Shown piece by piece: positions 47,089 through 56,128 of a DNA stretch of 64,000 bases. Source of the stretch: Bacteroidales bacterium UBA1756 (GTDB lineage: Bacteria > Bacteroidota > Bacteroidia > Bacteroidales > WCHB1-69). The notes beneath the pieces were generated by a model. The model was not told the DNA's origin and made no database searches. It saw only the letters and a program-made list of their open reading frames with translations. Each line of letters starts with the position of its first letter. The stretch's first letter is position 1. The position numbers and the translations under genes were made by a program. The DNA lies in NCBI GenBank assembly GCA_002314795.1, contig DCHI01000045.1, positions 1-64,000 of the forward strand, given 5' to 3'.

Positions 47089-49386
47089 ATGTTCAACAAT
47101 CAAAAACCAAAAAAATCCTGCCGAAAGAGCAAATTCTTTCTCGTAGGTTGCACATTGCTTGTGTCTCTGTTTTTTAACACAAAAATTTCAGCACAGGTGG
47201 ATACCGTCCACCCGCAAATTTTGCAAGGCGTTTCCGTCTCATCGTCGCGAACAACCGGTGAAGGAACGTTCTCGGTTTCGAATGTCAACCGTGAGGACAT
47301 CCAGAAAAAGCAGGGAAACGGAAGCGTCAACAATATGTTGGACCAGGTGCCGGGAATGGTGACCACGTCGGATGCCGGAACGGGTGTCGGGTACAATTAT
47401 ATGCGTATTCGTGGCATTGACCAGACGCGCATCAATGTAACGGTGAACGGTGTCGCCCTCAATGATGCAGAGTCGCAGGGCTCCTGGTTTGTCAATCTTC
47501 CCGACTTCGGCTCCTTCGTGCAGAATCTGGAAGTGCAGCGTGGCGCCGGAACTTCCAACAACGGTTCTTCGGCCTTCGGGGCGACAATGAATTTCACCAC
47601 ATTGGCTCCATCGTTGGATCCTTTCGTTCAAATCAGCAGCAGCGCCGGTTCTTTCTACACGTTCCGTAACGCCATCACTGCCGGAACCGGACTGATTAAG
47701 AACCGTTTTTCTGCCACAGCCGGTTATTCGAATCTGTTAAGCCGTGGGTACATTGAAAATTCTTCCGCCAAATTGCACTCCGCCTTTTTTACCGCTAATT
47801 ATCATATTATCAATGAAAAAAAGAATAAAGAGTACGGAACATTGCAGTTCGATTTGTTGTATGGCAATGAAAAAACCGGATTGGCTTGGAACGGTGTCCC
47901 GTCCGATTCTTTGAAAACGAACCGTCGTTACAATAGTTGCGGTGAATATTATGATGCAGACGGCGTTCGTCATCATTATAATAATGAAAGCGATAATTAT
48001 CAGCAACTTCATTCGCAACTTCATTATACGTTCAATCGCCGCATCAATGCCGACCATCTTTTGAAACTGCGTGCGTCCTTGCACCTTACGCGAGGCATCG
48101 GCTATTATGAAGAGTATCAGGATGATAAGTATTATTCATCCTACGGACTTTACGACTTGATTGATTCATACGGTGAACTAATGCCGGCGGATTTGATTAC
48201 TCGTAAAAGTATGGACAACTATTTTTATGGTGGAATTTTCAATATAGAACACACGATTAAAGACAAATATACGTGGATGCTTGGCGGTGCCGTCAACCGT
48301 TACCAAGGAAAGCATTTCGGAACCATCGAATGGCTTCAGTACAATGCGCTCACCGAATATGGCCAGCATTGGTACGATGGAACGGGCGACAAACGTCAAT
48401 ACAATGTTTTTGGTAAGTTTATTGTTGACTTCAAGAAAGTTACAGAAAAGAGAAGTGAGTTAACCACGCTGTACGCCGACCTTCAGTACCGTTGCATTGA
48501 CTATCGGATTGGCGGAACCGATTCGTATATGATGGATATTACGCAAAGTCACCTTTGGCATTTTATCAACCCGAAAGTTGGTGTCAATCACAAATGGACT
48601 CCCGTGAATGGAACGTGCGGGCACGAGGCCTACTTCACTTTTTCGGTTGCCAATCGCGAGCCCACCCGTTCGGATTTAATCAGTGCAACCCCGGAAAGCC
48701 GTCCGAAGCCAGAAACCCTGTACGATTTCGAAGCGGGCTATCTGCTTCATCATAAGAAGGTTGAGGTTGCTGCGGACGCCTACTTTATGTACTATAACGA
48801 CCAGTTGGTGCTAACGGGCGAAATCAACGACGTGGGTGCTTCCATTATGACGAATGTTCCGAAAAGTTTCCGCGCCGGCATTGAGTTCACTACCGCTTAT
48901 CAGCCCGTCAAATGGTTCGTCTGGAAGGTGAACGGAACATTCTCCATCAACAAGATTTTGGACTATACCGAATATGTGGACGATTGGGACACCGGACTTC
49001 AGCGCGTTAACCATTTGGGTACGACCGACATTTCGTTTTCTCCGAACATCGTCGCCGGAAACGATTTCACTTTTGTGCCTGTCAAAAACTTTGACATTTC
49101 TTTGATTACGAAATTCGTTAGTCGCCAATACATTGACAATTCTGGACGAAAAGAATATTCTATCAATCCTTACTGTGTCAGCAACTTGCAACTCAGTTAC
49201 AAGATTGAGACCAAGCCCATTCCGGAAATCCGACTCTATTTCCAAGTCAATAATTTGCTGAATGCGAAATATGAAAGCAATGCGTGGCTGTACCGTTATT
49301 TTCTTGATGGACAAGAATATAAGATGGATGGTTACTTCCCGCAGGCAGGCATTAACTTTATGGGTGGGTTGACGTTGCGGTTTTAG
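47089..49386 (+). CDS. TonB-dependent receptor, probable outer-membrane thiamin transporter
   Basis: This 765-residue receptor has a signal peptide ending near FNTKISAQ. A plug domain follows (about 45-170: NMLDQVPGMVTTSDAGTG, YMRIRGIDQTRINVTVNGV, LEVQRGAGTSNNGSSAFGA), then a 22-strand barrel ending in the aromatic GGLTLRF. It lacks the N-terminal carboxypeptidase-like domain of SusC proteins. Control by a TPP riboswitch points to uptake of thiamin or its phosphates, as known for Bacteroides. No pnuT or thiamin kinase gene follows; the next gene is convergent behind a terminator. Confidence 0.9.
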   Translation: MFNNQKPKKSCRKSKFFLVGCTLLVSLFFNTKISAQVDTVHPQILQGVSVSSSRTTGEGTFSVSNVNREDIQKKQGNGSVNNMLDQVPGMVTTSDAGTGVGYNYMRIRGIDQTRINVTVNGVALNDAESQGSWFVNLPDFGSFVQNLEVQRGAGTSNNGSSAFGATMNFTTLAPSLDPFVQISSSAGSFYTFRNAITAGTGLIKNRFSATAGYSNLLSRGYIENSSAKLHSAFFTANYHIINEKKNKEYGTLQFDLLYGNEKTGLAWNGVPSDSLKTNRRYNSCGEYYDADGVRHHYNNESDNYQQLHSQLHYTFNRRINADHLLKLRASLHLTRGIGYYEEYQDDKYYSSYGLYDLIDSYGELMPADLITRKSMDNYFYGGIFNIEHTIKDKYTWMLGGAVNRYQGKHFGTIEWLQYNALTEYGQHWYDGTGDKRQYNVFGKFIVDFKKVTEKRSELTTLYADLQYRCIDYRIGGTDSYMMDITQSHLWHFINPKVGVNHKWTPVNGTCGHEAYFTFSVANREPTRSDLISATPESRPKPETLYDFEAGYLLHHKKVEVAADAYFMYYNDQLVLTGEINDVGASIMTNVPKSFRAGIEFTTAYQPVKWFVWKVNGTFSINKILDYTEYVDDWDTGLQRVNHLGTTDISFSPNIVAGNDFTFVPVKNFDISLITKFVSRQYIDNSGRKEYSINPYCVSNLQLSYKIETKPIPEIRLYFQVNNLLNAKYESNAWLYRYFLDGQEYKMDGYFPQAGINFMGGLTLRF

Positions 49387-49396
49387 TGAGTTAGAA

Positions 49397-49468
49397 AGTT
49401 TATAAAGTTCGTAAAGTTTATAAGGTTTGTAAAGTTTATAAGGTTTGTAAAGTTTATAAGGTTTGTAA
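49397..49468 (+). repeat. Nonamer tandem array (8 copies) with 18-bp alternation
   Basis: Eight 9-bp units fill 49397-49468. From 49415 on, AGTTTATAA and GGTTTGTAA alternate strictly, giving three perfect 18-bp repeats (49415-49432, 49433-49450 and 49451-49468). The array ends GTAAAGTGGTG like the short copy at 11656-11680. It lies between convergent genes, upstream of a terminator. Confidence 0.93.
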
Positions 49469-49488
49469 AGTGGTGATTTTATGATAAC

Positions 49489-49526
49489 AAAGAAGTCGGC
49501 GTTGGAATCCAGCGCCGACTTCTTTT
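49489..49526. terminator. Bidirectional terminator between the receptor and the GIN-domain gene
   Basis: AAGAAGTCGGCG (49490-49501) and CGCCGACTTCTT (49513-49524) form a perfect 12-bp stem, with TGG/CCA able to extend it inward. It is flanked by A and T runs, so it can end both convergent genes. Confidence 0.88.
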
Positions 49527-49547
49527 AATGAATACTGTTCTTAATAA

Positions 49548-50507
49548 TTAGAATTTCTTGACCAACTGTCCCGTTCCCGTATTTTCAATTTTGATTTTGG
49601 GAACGCCTTTGTAGTTGACGCTACCGGAAGATGTAATGTTAGCTTCCAAGGAAGAAGCGGCTGAAACGGAGATGTCACCGCTGCCACCGTTTTCAATTTT
49701 CGCTTTTTGAGCGGTAACGGTGAGTGCGTCAAAGTTGGCGGCACCGGTACTCTTTACTTCTACGTTTTCTACAGTTCCAGAAACGGTAATATCACCGCTA
49801 TTGGGCAATGTAGCTTTGATTTCCTTGCCGGTAAGTCCGGTGATGTTGATGGTTCCCTTGCCGTTTTCTTTAATGATAAAGGATTCGCTTTGAATGCTGG
49901 TAAAAGTGCAAGCTTCGGACGTTGAAGCGGTAAGTTCAATTTTTTTTGCTCCGGCAAGGTTGTTGATGGAACAACTGGTGTTGTTTTTCAACTCCATCTT
50001 GATGCTTTCCGCAGCCATTTCATTGAAGGTGATTTGAGACTTCTTTTCGGCAGTGAGTTTCAAAGAGCTGGTACGCAAACTTTTGATGTTGACGGAACCT
50101 TCTCCGGCAACAGCCATTTCCATTTTGTCTGAAGGAATGCCGTTCATTTCAACTTTCCCGTTGCCTTCCATTTGAAATTTGGAAAGGGAAGGAAGGGAAA
50201 TACGAATCACGATGGGCATATTGTTTTTCAAAGTGGCTTTTTTTGCCACACTGATGTTCAGAGCTTTCCCCTTCACTTCAGTAATAATGTATTCTTGAAG
50301 ATTGGATTCTGCTTCCACTTCAACTTTGGGCATTATGGCGTAATCAATGGCAATGTCGAAGTCGGCATTGACGATGACTTGTTCAAAAGGAGCAACTTCC
50401 CGTGCATCTTTTTTCAATTCATTGTTCCCGGGAATGTCCTTCGCCTGAGTAAAAAGAACGGCCACCATCATAGCGACGAAAGCCAAAATTTGTTTTGTGT
50501 GTTTCAT
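49548..50507 (-). CDS. Head GIN domain (DUF2807) secreted protein
   Basis: This 319-residue protein has a signal peptide (ILAFVAMMVAVLFTQA). Long beta-helical repeats follow, rich in Gly, Ser, Asn and Thr, such as FQMEGNGKVEMNGI, VAGEGSVNIKSL, GDITVSGTVENVEVKSTGAA and KIENGGSGDISVSAAS. It starts with REVAPFEQVIVNADFDIAI, the usual 'head GIN' opening (F..v.v.g..dv.i). Such proteins are exported and probably envelope-associated; function is not known. The ATG at 50507 begins the signal peptide. The promoter is at 50542-50549. Confidence 0.85.
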   Translation of the reverse strand: MKHTKQILAFVAMMVAVLFTQAKDIPGNNELKKDAREVAPFEQVIVNADFDIAIDYAIMPKVEVEAESNLQEYIITEVKGKALNISVAKKATLKNNMPIVIRISLPSLSKFQMEGNGKVEMNGIPSDKMEMAVAGEGSVNIKSLRTSSLKLTAEKKSQITFNEMAAESIKMELKNNTSCSINNLAGAKKIELTASTSEACTFTSIQSESFIIKENGKGTINITGLTGKEIKATLPNSGDITVSGTVENVEVKSTGAANFDALTVTAQKAKIENGGSGDISVSAASSLEANITSSGSVNYKGVPKIKIENTGTGQLVKKF

Positions 50508-50541
50508 AGTATTTGTTTTTATGTTATTGAAAAAAAGCGTG

Positions 50542-50593
50542 CAAAAGTACAAAAAAGAGACGTTTTAAGAGGTTCGGAATTTTTGTAAATTTG
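50542..50593. promoter_or_regulatory. Divergent TAnnTTTG promoters (GIN protein / MurL-like gene)
   Basis: On the minus strand TACTTTTGC (50542-50549) lies 34 nt before the GIN ATG. On the plus strand TAAATTTGCC (50586-50593) lies 22 nt before the ATG at 50616. Confidence 0.72.
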
Positions 50594-50615
50594 CCCGTTT
50601 TTATTTTATCGTAAG

Positions 50616-51890
50616 ATGTCTCAGAATAATCAAGATAAGTTTTTGAAATTGCGTCAATTGTATCCGGAGTTTACGTATGATAGTTATTCATATTCCATTC
50701 GGGATAACGAAATTGAAATGCAGTTTGTTTATAGGATGGGAGAAAATATTTGTTTTGCTCCTAAAATGACCTTGCTCCCTGGACGGCATCTTTCAGCGGG
50801 TTTCACTCGCGATTCTTTGGACGGCATCGTCTTCCATATCGGTTTGATAGAATTGATAAGTTATTGGAAATGTGCTTGTTCGCCGATTGTCAATGTTCCG
50901 ATGCGCCGTTTGTCTGCCCAACAGCAACAGTGGTGGAAAAAACTCTATTGGAAAGGTCTCGGTGAATTTTTCTACCAGAATGAAATCAAAACGGACGGAG
51001 AAAGTTTTTTGCAATTCCGTTTTAATGAGGACGCTCCGTCTGCAGCCGACTTTTCGTATCAGCGCGTTACGAACACTGCCTCCATCATTGTTCCGATTGG
51101 TGGCGGAAAAGATTCGGTCGTCACCTTGGAGCACCATCGCCGCACGCACAACATTGTCCCGTTCATCATCAATCCGCGCGGTGCTACGCTCGAATGTGCC
51201 CGCATCGCTGGCTTCCCCAATCAGGACGATATGGTCGTGCTGAAGCGACAGATTTCTCCGAAGTTGTTGGAACTGAACGCGGAAGGTTTCTTGAATGGCC
51301 ATACTCCGTTTTCCGCAATGTTGGCTTTTTACACACTGTTGGTAAGTGCCGTCACGGATGTTCGCGACATTGCCCTTTCCAATGAGTCGAGCGCGAACGA
51401 ACCTACCATTCCCGGAACAGAAATCAATCACCAATATTCTAAATCTTTGGAATTTGAAGAAGATTTTAGAACGTATGTAACGAATAATATGAATAATATC
51501 AGTCACTATTTCAGTTATTTACGTCCATATTGCGAGTTGCAGATTGCTGAGTTCTTTTCAAAATATCCCGACTATTTTCCGGTTTTCAAAAGTTGTAACG
51601 CCGGAAGTAAAACCGACAGTTGGTGCTGTAATTGTCCGAAATGCCTTTTTGCGTACATCATTTTGTCTCCCTTTATCGATGATGCGACGATGATTCGGAT
51701 TTTTGGCGAAGATTTGTTGGATAAATCCTCTTTGCAACATTATTTTGATGAGTTGACAGGCATTGCCGACGTCAAGCCCTTTGAATGTGTGGGAACGGTG
51801 GATGAGGTGAATCAAGCCCTTGCTATGATTGCGGAGAGTAGAAAAGGGAAGTTCTTGGTGGAAAGATGGAAAAAAATGAAAAATATGTAG
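50616..51890 (+). CDS. PP-loop ATP-pyrophosphatase-like enzyme, candidate MurL-type epimerase
   Basis: This 424-residue cytoplasmic protein has an N-terminal domain (1-145) and a PP-loop-type core with IIVPIGGGKDSVVTLE near residue 150. Further motifs are LSNESSANEPTIPGTEINHQ near 252 and the cysteine cluster SWCCNCPKCLFAYI near 333. The GGGKDS loop plus CNCPKC and the length resemble MurL, the UDP-MurNAc-L-Ala-L-Glu epimerase that makes D-Glu in peptidoglycan by transient adenylation. The match was recognised by pattern only. Another PP-loop enzyme (ExsB- or TtcA-like) is possible. It is a single gene with its own promoter. Confidence 0.6.
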   Translation: MSQNNQDKFLKLRQLYPEFTYDSYSYSIRDNEIEMQFVYRMGENICFAPKMTLLPGRHLSAGFTRDSLDGIVFHIGLIELISYWKCACSPIVNVPMRRLSAQQQQWWKKLYWKGLGEFFYQNEIKTDGESFLQFRFNEDAPSAADFSYQRVTNTASIIVPIGGGKDSVVTLEHHRRTHNIVPFIINPRGATLECARIAGFPNQDDMVVLKRQISPKLLELNAEGFLNGHTPFSAMLAFYTLLVSAVTDVRDIALSNESSANEPTIPGTEINHQYSKSLEFEEDFRTYVTNNMNNISHYFSYLRPYCELQIAEFFSKYPDYFPVFKSCNAGSKTDSWCCNCPKCLFAYIILSPFIDDATMIRIFGEDLLDKSSLQHYFDELTGIADVKPFECVGTVDEVNQALAMIAESRKGKFLVERWKKMKNM

Positions 51891-51925
51891 GTGGAAATTT
51901 GATGTCTCTTTTCAAACGAAAATTG

Positions 51926-51933
51926 TACTTTTG
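51926..51933 (+). promoter_or_regulatory. TAnnTTTG promoter box of trkA-trkH
   Basis: TACTTTTGCCGCCC lies 26 nt before the trkA ATG. Confidence 0.78.
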
Positions 51934-51959
51934 CCGCCCTTTTTAAATAGAGAAAAACT

Positions 51960-52652
51960 ATGTCAAACGAAAGATTTGCGATTATTGGAGCGGGGCACTT
52001 TGGTTCATCCATTGCGACCGCCTTGTCGGAACGAGGAGCCGAAGTCCTCGTCATCGATTCGGATATCAAGGTGATTCAGGATTTGTCGGAGGAGGTTGCG
52101 TATGCCGTCTGTATCGATGCGACGAACAAGCGTGCGCTGTTGGCTGAAAATATTTTGGACTTTGACGCGGTCGTCGTGGCCATTGGCGAGGATTTCGTCA
52201 AACGGTTGCTCTGTACGGCAAATCTGTTGGACATCGGTGTTAAACGCATCATCTGCCGAACGATGGGAAACAGTCAGAAAACGATTCTTGAAAAAATGGG
52301 TATCAACGAATTCCTGTCTCCGGAAGACGAAGTCGGTACCCTTTTTGCTGAAAAGTTGTTGAATCCCAACATCTTGTCCTATTTGCAGTTGGCCGATGAT
52401 TACAAAATTGCAGAAGTGATTCCTCCCGCCAAAACCATCGGGCTCACCATCGCCGACCTGAACCTTCGTGACGTTTATCGCCTCAGTTTGATTACGATTC
52501 GTCGCAGCTTCCCAGACGACCTCGGTTCCGATGAAACAACGACGCACATCATCGGTGTTCCTGACACTTCTACCGATATTCAGGAAAAAGATTGTTTTGT
52601 CCTCTTCGGTCGTACCGCCGACATCGAAAATTTCATCAAGAAAAATCAGTAA
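51960..52652 (+). CDS. trkA: K+ uptake regulatory subunit TrkA/KtrA
   Basis: This 230-residue cytoplasmic protein has an N-terminal RCK NAD-binding domain (FAIIGAGHFGSSIATALSER, then VLVIDSD and CIDATNKRALL). A TrkA-C domain follows (about 145-225, IPPAKTIGLTIADLNLRD). It gates the membrane subunit encoded 6 bp downstream. The single-RCK form of about 220 residues is the KtrA type. Confidence 0.93.
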   Translation: MSNERFAIIGAGHFGSSIATALSERGAEVLVIDSDIKVIQDLSEEVAYAVCIDATNKRALLAENILDFDAVVVAIGEDFVKRLLCTANLLDIGVKRIICRTMGNSQKTILEKMGINEFLSPEDEVGTLFAEKLLNPNILSYLQLADDYKIAEVIPPAKTIGLTIADLNLRDVYRLSLITIRRSFPDDLGSDETTTHIIGVPDTSTDIQEKDCFVLFGRTADIENFIKKNQ

Positions 52653-52658
52653 CGGACA

Positions 52659-54464
52659 ATGTCACCAAAGTCATACGACTATTTCAAAAAGAAACTCAAT
52701 TTCCGGTTAGTCAACAAACAGCATATTGCTGATACCATACTAACGGTCACTTCGCTTTTGTTGGCGGTGATGGCCATTGCCGGAATTTTGTATGAGCACG
52801 GTTTCTATTTGAATCCCGTTCAAGAACGATGGGTGACAGGCATTGTGACGACTGCTTTTGTTTTTTATGTGGTACACTTTTTGGTTCGTTCCATTTTTTC
52901 TTCCGATTATAAACAATATTTCAAAGATGGGAAATTAGACATTATACTAATAGTCTGTATTTTAGGGTTGTATGCCTTTTTTGCCATCTATGAAAATACG
53001 ATTGATATCGCCAATCCTGTACGGTTCGCACATCGGCGTGTCATTGCGTTTCACCTGTTTTATTTCATCCTGTTTTTTATAGAAATCATTAAGGCACTGG
53101 CTTTTGTAAAAAAAATCAACCTGAGTCCGCCGATGATGATGATGGCGTCGTTCTTCATTCTCATCGCCATAGGAACGGGATTGTTGATGATGCCGAAGAT
53201 GACGACGCACGGAATCTGTTTCATCGACGCACTGTTTACTGCCACCAGTGCCAGTTGTGTCACCGGCCTTGCCGTTTTGAATACCGCGCTCGATTTCACC
53301 ACCTCCGGACAAATTGTTTTGATGGTGCTGATGCAATTGGGCGGTATGAGTATTCTCTCCTTTGCAACGTTTTTCATCTCGTTTCTTTCCCATTCTTTTA
53401 CCGGTTTGCGTTATCAATATATGGTGAAGGATATGCTTTCTACGGACAAACTTTCGGACTCTTTTTCTTTTTTGCGAGAAATCATCATTACGATATTTGT
53501 GGTAGAAGGAATCGGAATGATGATGCTTTATATGTATTGGCAAACAACGGGCATTTTCAATGGCCGTGGGGAAACGCTTTACTACGCCTTGTTTCACGCG
53601 ATTTCGGCTTTTAACAATGCCGGTTTTTGTCTTTGGACAGATGGTTTGATGGATAAAAATGTGATTAACAGCTATTTCCCGCAGGTTATCATTATGATTT
53701 TGGTCTTTGCAGGAAGTATCGGATTTGTGGTTCTTCGTGACTTTTTTGCTCCGGAAGTCATTCGGGAACGTAAACGCAAACGCTGGAAAACACTCACAAT
53801 GGGGACGCAAATTGCTTTGTTGATGTCTTTTATTGTCATCATCGTCGGCTCCATTCTCTACTTCTTTTTGGAATATGATAATACTTTGGCAGGCAAAGAA
53901 ACGCTTTTTGATAAAATATTTTGTTCCGTCTTTCAAGTCACCTCCGGGCGAACAGCTGGTTTCAACATTGTGGATATCAACACAATAAGCATCCCAATGT
54001 TAGCGGTTATCACCTTGATTATCTTTATTGGTGCCTCGCCGGGCTCTACAGGTGGCGGAATCAAGACGACGACCGCTTTTGTGATTCTCAAGTCCCTTTT
54101 TGCAACCATCAAAGGGAAACAAAGAATTGAGTTCCATAGAAAAACGATTCCTTTCTCGTTGGTTGATAAGGCGTACTCCATTGTCATTATGTCATTGGTA
54201 ATCATATTCATATCGGTAGTTGTGTTGAGTATTGTCGAACCGATGATTCCTTTGAAAAATATCATTTTCGAATCCACGTCGGCATTTACTACTTGTGGAC
54301 TTTCTACCGGCTGCATCGGCTCTTTCTCTATTGCCGGCAAAGCGGTTCTCACCGTTGAAATGTTCATCGGCCGTATCGGAACACTTACGTTTGCATACGC
54401 ATTGAGCAAACGAACCAAGGAGAGCCGTCACGAATATCCGGAAACCTATTTTATGGTCGGTTAG
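52659..54464 (+). CDS. trkH: K+ transporter membrane subunit TrkH/KtrB
   Basis: This 601-residue protein has four pore modules. Selectivity-filter segments are visible in ATSASCVTGLAVLNTA, AISAFNNAGFCLW, FQVTSGRTAGFNIVDIN and SAFTTCGLSTGCIG. Two or three extra helices (residues 20-150) precede the first pore, longer than KtrB. It forms a dimeric K+ (or K+/Na+) channel-like transporter with TrkA. It follows trkA after 6 bp and ends before the lysS promoter. Confidence 0.93.
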   Translation: MSPKSYDYFKKKLNFRLVNKQHIADTILTVTSLLLAVMAIAGILYEHGFYLNPVQERWVTGIVTTAFVFYVVHFLVRSIFSSDYKQYFKDGKLDIILIVCILGLYAFFAIYENTIDIANPVRFAHRRVIAFHLFYFILFFIEIIKALAFVKKINLSPPMMMMASFFILIAIGTGLLMMPKMTTHGICFIDALFTATSASCVTGLAVLNTALDFTTSGQIVLMVLMQLGGMSILSFATFFISFLSHSFTGLRYQYMVKDMLSTDKLSDSFSFLREIIITIFVVEGIGMMMLYMYWQTTGIFNGRGETLYYALFHAISAFNNAGFCLWTDGLMDKNVINSYFPQVIIMILVFAGSIGFVVLRDFFAPEVIRERKRKRWKTLTMGTQIALLMSFIVIIVGSILYFFLEYDNTLAGKETLFDKIFCSVFQVTSGRTAGFNIVDINTISIPMLAVITLIIFIGASPGSTGGGIKTTTAFVILKSLFATIKGKQRIEFHRKTIPFSLVDKAYSIVIMSLVIIFISVVVLSIVEPMIPLKNIIFESTSAFTTCGLSTGCIGSFSIAGKAVLTVEMFIGRIGTLTFAYALSKRTKESRHEYPETYFMVG

Positions 54465-54522
54465 TGGAAATTTGAATTAGATTTTTGTTAATTCCGCGTC
54501 CGTAGGTTTTGACAAAAAATCG

Positions 54523-54530
54523 TATTTTTG
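54523..54530 (+). promoter_or_regulatory. TAnnTTTG promoter box of lysS
   Basis: TATTTTTGCAG lies 29 nt before the ATG at 54560 and fixes that start over a longer open frame. Confidence 0.77.
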
Positions 54531-54559
54531 CAGCCGAATTTTTCATACAATATAATATT

Positions 54560-56098
54560 ATGGCAATCGAATTATCCGAGCAAGAAATTATCCGTAGAAA
54601 AAAGTTGGAAGACTTTTCCAATTTGGGAGTAAATGCTTATCCCGCACCACTTTATGAAGTAAATGCCACCTCGCAGGAAATTCACGAAAAATTTCCTACT
54701 GACAATACGCTTTTCCAAAATGTCAGTTTTGCCGGTCGTATTATGAGCCAGCGCATTATGGGCGCTGTTTCTTTTTACGAACTCCAAGACGCGGTTGGGA
54801 AAATCCAGATTTACGTCAAACGTGACGAAATCTGCCCCGGAGAAGACAAGTCAATGTACAATTCCGTCTTTAAAAAGTTAGATATCGGTGACATCATCGG
54901 TGTCAAAGGTTTTGTCTTTACGACACAGACTGGTGCCATTAGCATTCACGTCAAGGAATTTACGCTCCTTTGCAAATCGGTTCGTCCGCTCCCCATCGTG
55001 AAGGAAAAAGATGGTACTACTTACGATGCTTTCGCTGATCCGGAACAACGCTATCGTCAACGTTACTTGGACCTTATCGTCAATCCTCAAGTGAAAGATA
55101 CGTTCATCAAACGCACCAAATTGGTGAACACGATGCGTAACTTCTTGAACGAGAAGGGTTATTTGGAAGTTGAAACGCCCATCCTTCAGCCGCTTTATGG
55201 TGGCGCGGCCGCACGCCCGTTCAAAACCCATCACAACACCCTCGATATGACGCTCTACCTTCGTATTGCCGATGAACTCTATTTGAAAAAGTTGATTGTC
55301 GGCGGCTTTGATGGCGTCTACGAATTTTCCAAAGACTTCCGTAATGAAGGAATGGACCGCTTCCATAATCCGGAATTTACCCAGATGGAACTTTACGTTG
55401 CCTACAAGGATTATGAATGGATGATGAATCTCGTTGAGGAAATGGTGGAAGCCGTTGCCCTCGCTTTGCACGGAACAACAAAAGTTCAAGTTGGTGAAAA
55501 TGTTATCGATTTCAAACGCCCGTGGAAACGCTACACGATGTTTGAGGCCATCGAACACTTTACCGGAACGGACGTTTCCAATATGAACGAAGCCGAATTG
55601 GCTGCTTTTGCGAAAAGTGTTGGCGTCGCCGTTGATAGCACGATGGGCAAAGGCAAATTGATTGACGAAATTTTCGGTGAAACGGCAGAATCCAAGTTGA
55701 TTCAACCTACTTTCATCTATGATTATCCTGTTGAAATGTCGCCTCTTACGAAAATGCACCGTAGTAAACCCGGTATGACGGAACGTTTCGAGGCAATGTG
55801 TAACGGGAAGGAACTTTGCAACGCTTACTCCGAGTTGAATGACCCGATTGACCAACGTCAACGTTTTGAAGCTCAATTGGAATTGGGTAAACGCGGGGAT
55901 TCCGAATCGATGGTTTTAGACGAAGACTTCCTCCGCGCATTGGAGTTCGGTATGCCCCCGACTGCCGGCTTGGGTATCGGCATCGACCGCTTGGCGATGA
56001 TTATGACCAACTCCCCCTCCATTCAGGATGTGCTCCTTTTCCCGCAAATGCGACCGGAGAAAAAGGAAACCGCTCCCAAAGAGGAAACAACGAAATAA
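54560..56098 (+). CDS. lysS: Lysyl-tRNA synthetase, class II
   Basis: This 512-residue synthetase has an N-terminal OB-fold anticodon domain (about 50-150, FAGRIMSQRIMGAVSFYELQ). The class II core follows: motif 1 near 190 (EVETPILQPLYGGAAARPF), motif 2 in FRNEGMDRFHNPEFTQMEL near 262 and motif 3 in GLGIGIDRLAMIMTN near 474. The length matches bacterial LysS. Its own promoter precedes it and a terminator follows. Confidence 0.96.
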   Translation: MAIELSEQEIIRRKKLEDFSNLGVNAYPAPLYEVNATSQEIHEKFPTDNTLFQNVSFAGRIMSQRIMGAVSFYELQDAVGKIQIYVKRDEICPGEDKSMYNSVFKKLDIGDIIGVKGFVFTTQTGAISIHVKEFTLLCKSVRPLPIVKEKDGTTYDAFADPEQRYRQRYLDLIVNPQVKDTFIKRTKLVNTMRNFLNEKGYLEVETPILQPLYGGAAARPFKTHHNTLDMTLYLRIADELYLKKLIVGGFDGVYEFSKDFRNEGMDRFHNPEFTQMELYVAYKDYEWMMNLVEEMVEAVALALHGTTKVQVGENVIDFKRPWKRYTMFEAIEHFTGTDVSNMNEAELAAFAKSVGVAVDSTMGKGKLIDEIFGETAESKLIQPTFIYDYPVEMSPLTKMHRSKPGMTERFEAMCNGKELCNAYSELNDPIDQRQRFEAQLELGKRGDSESMVLDEDFLRALEFGMPPTAGLGIGIDRLAMIMTNSPSIQDVLLFPQMRPEKKETAPKEETTK

Positions 56099-56100
56099 GG

Positions 56101-56128
56101 AAAAGGCGCTTTCGGGCGCCTTTTTTTT
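56101..56128. terminator. Terminator after lysS
   Basis: AAAGGCGC and GCGCCTTT form an 8-bp stem (loop TTTCGG) followed by a T run. It abuts the end of the convergent ATPase gene and may serve both strands. Confidence 0.88.

Noticed and set aside
54878..55876. 332-codon open frame antisense to lysS
   Set aside because: Shadow of the lysyl-tRNA synthetase codons; no independent signal or recognisable domain.
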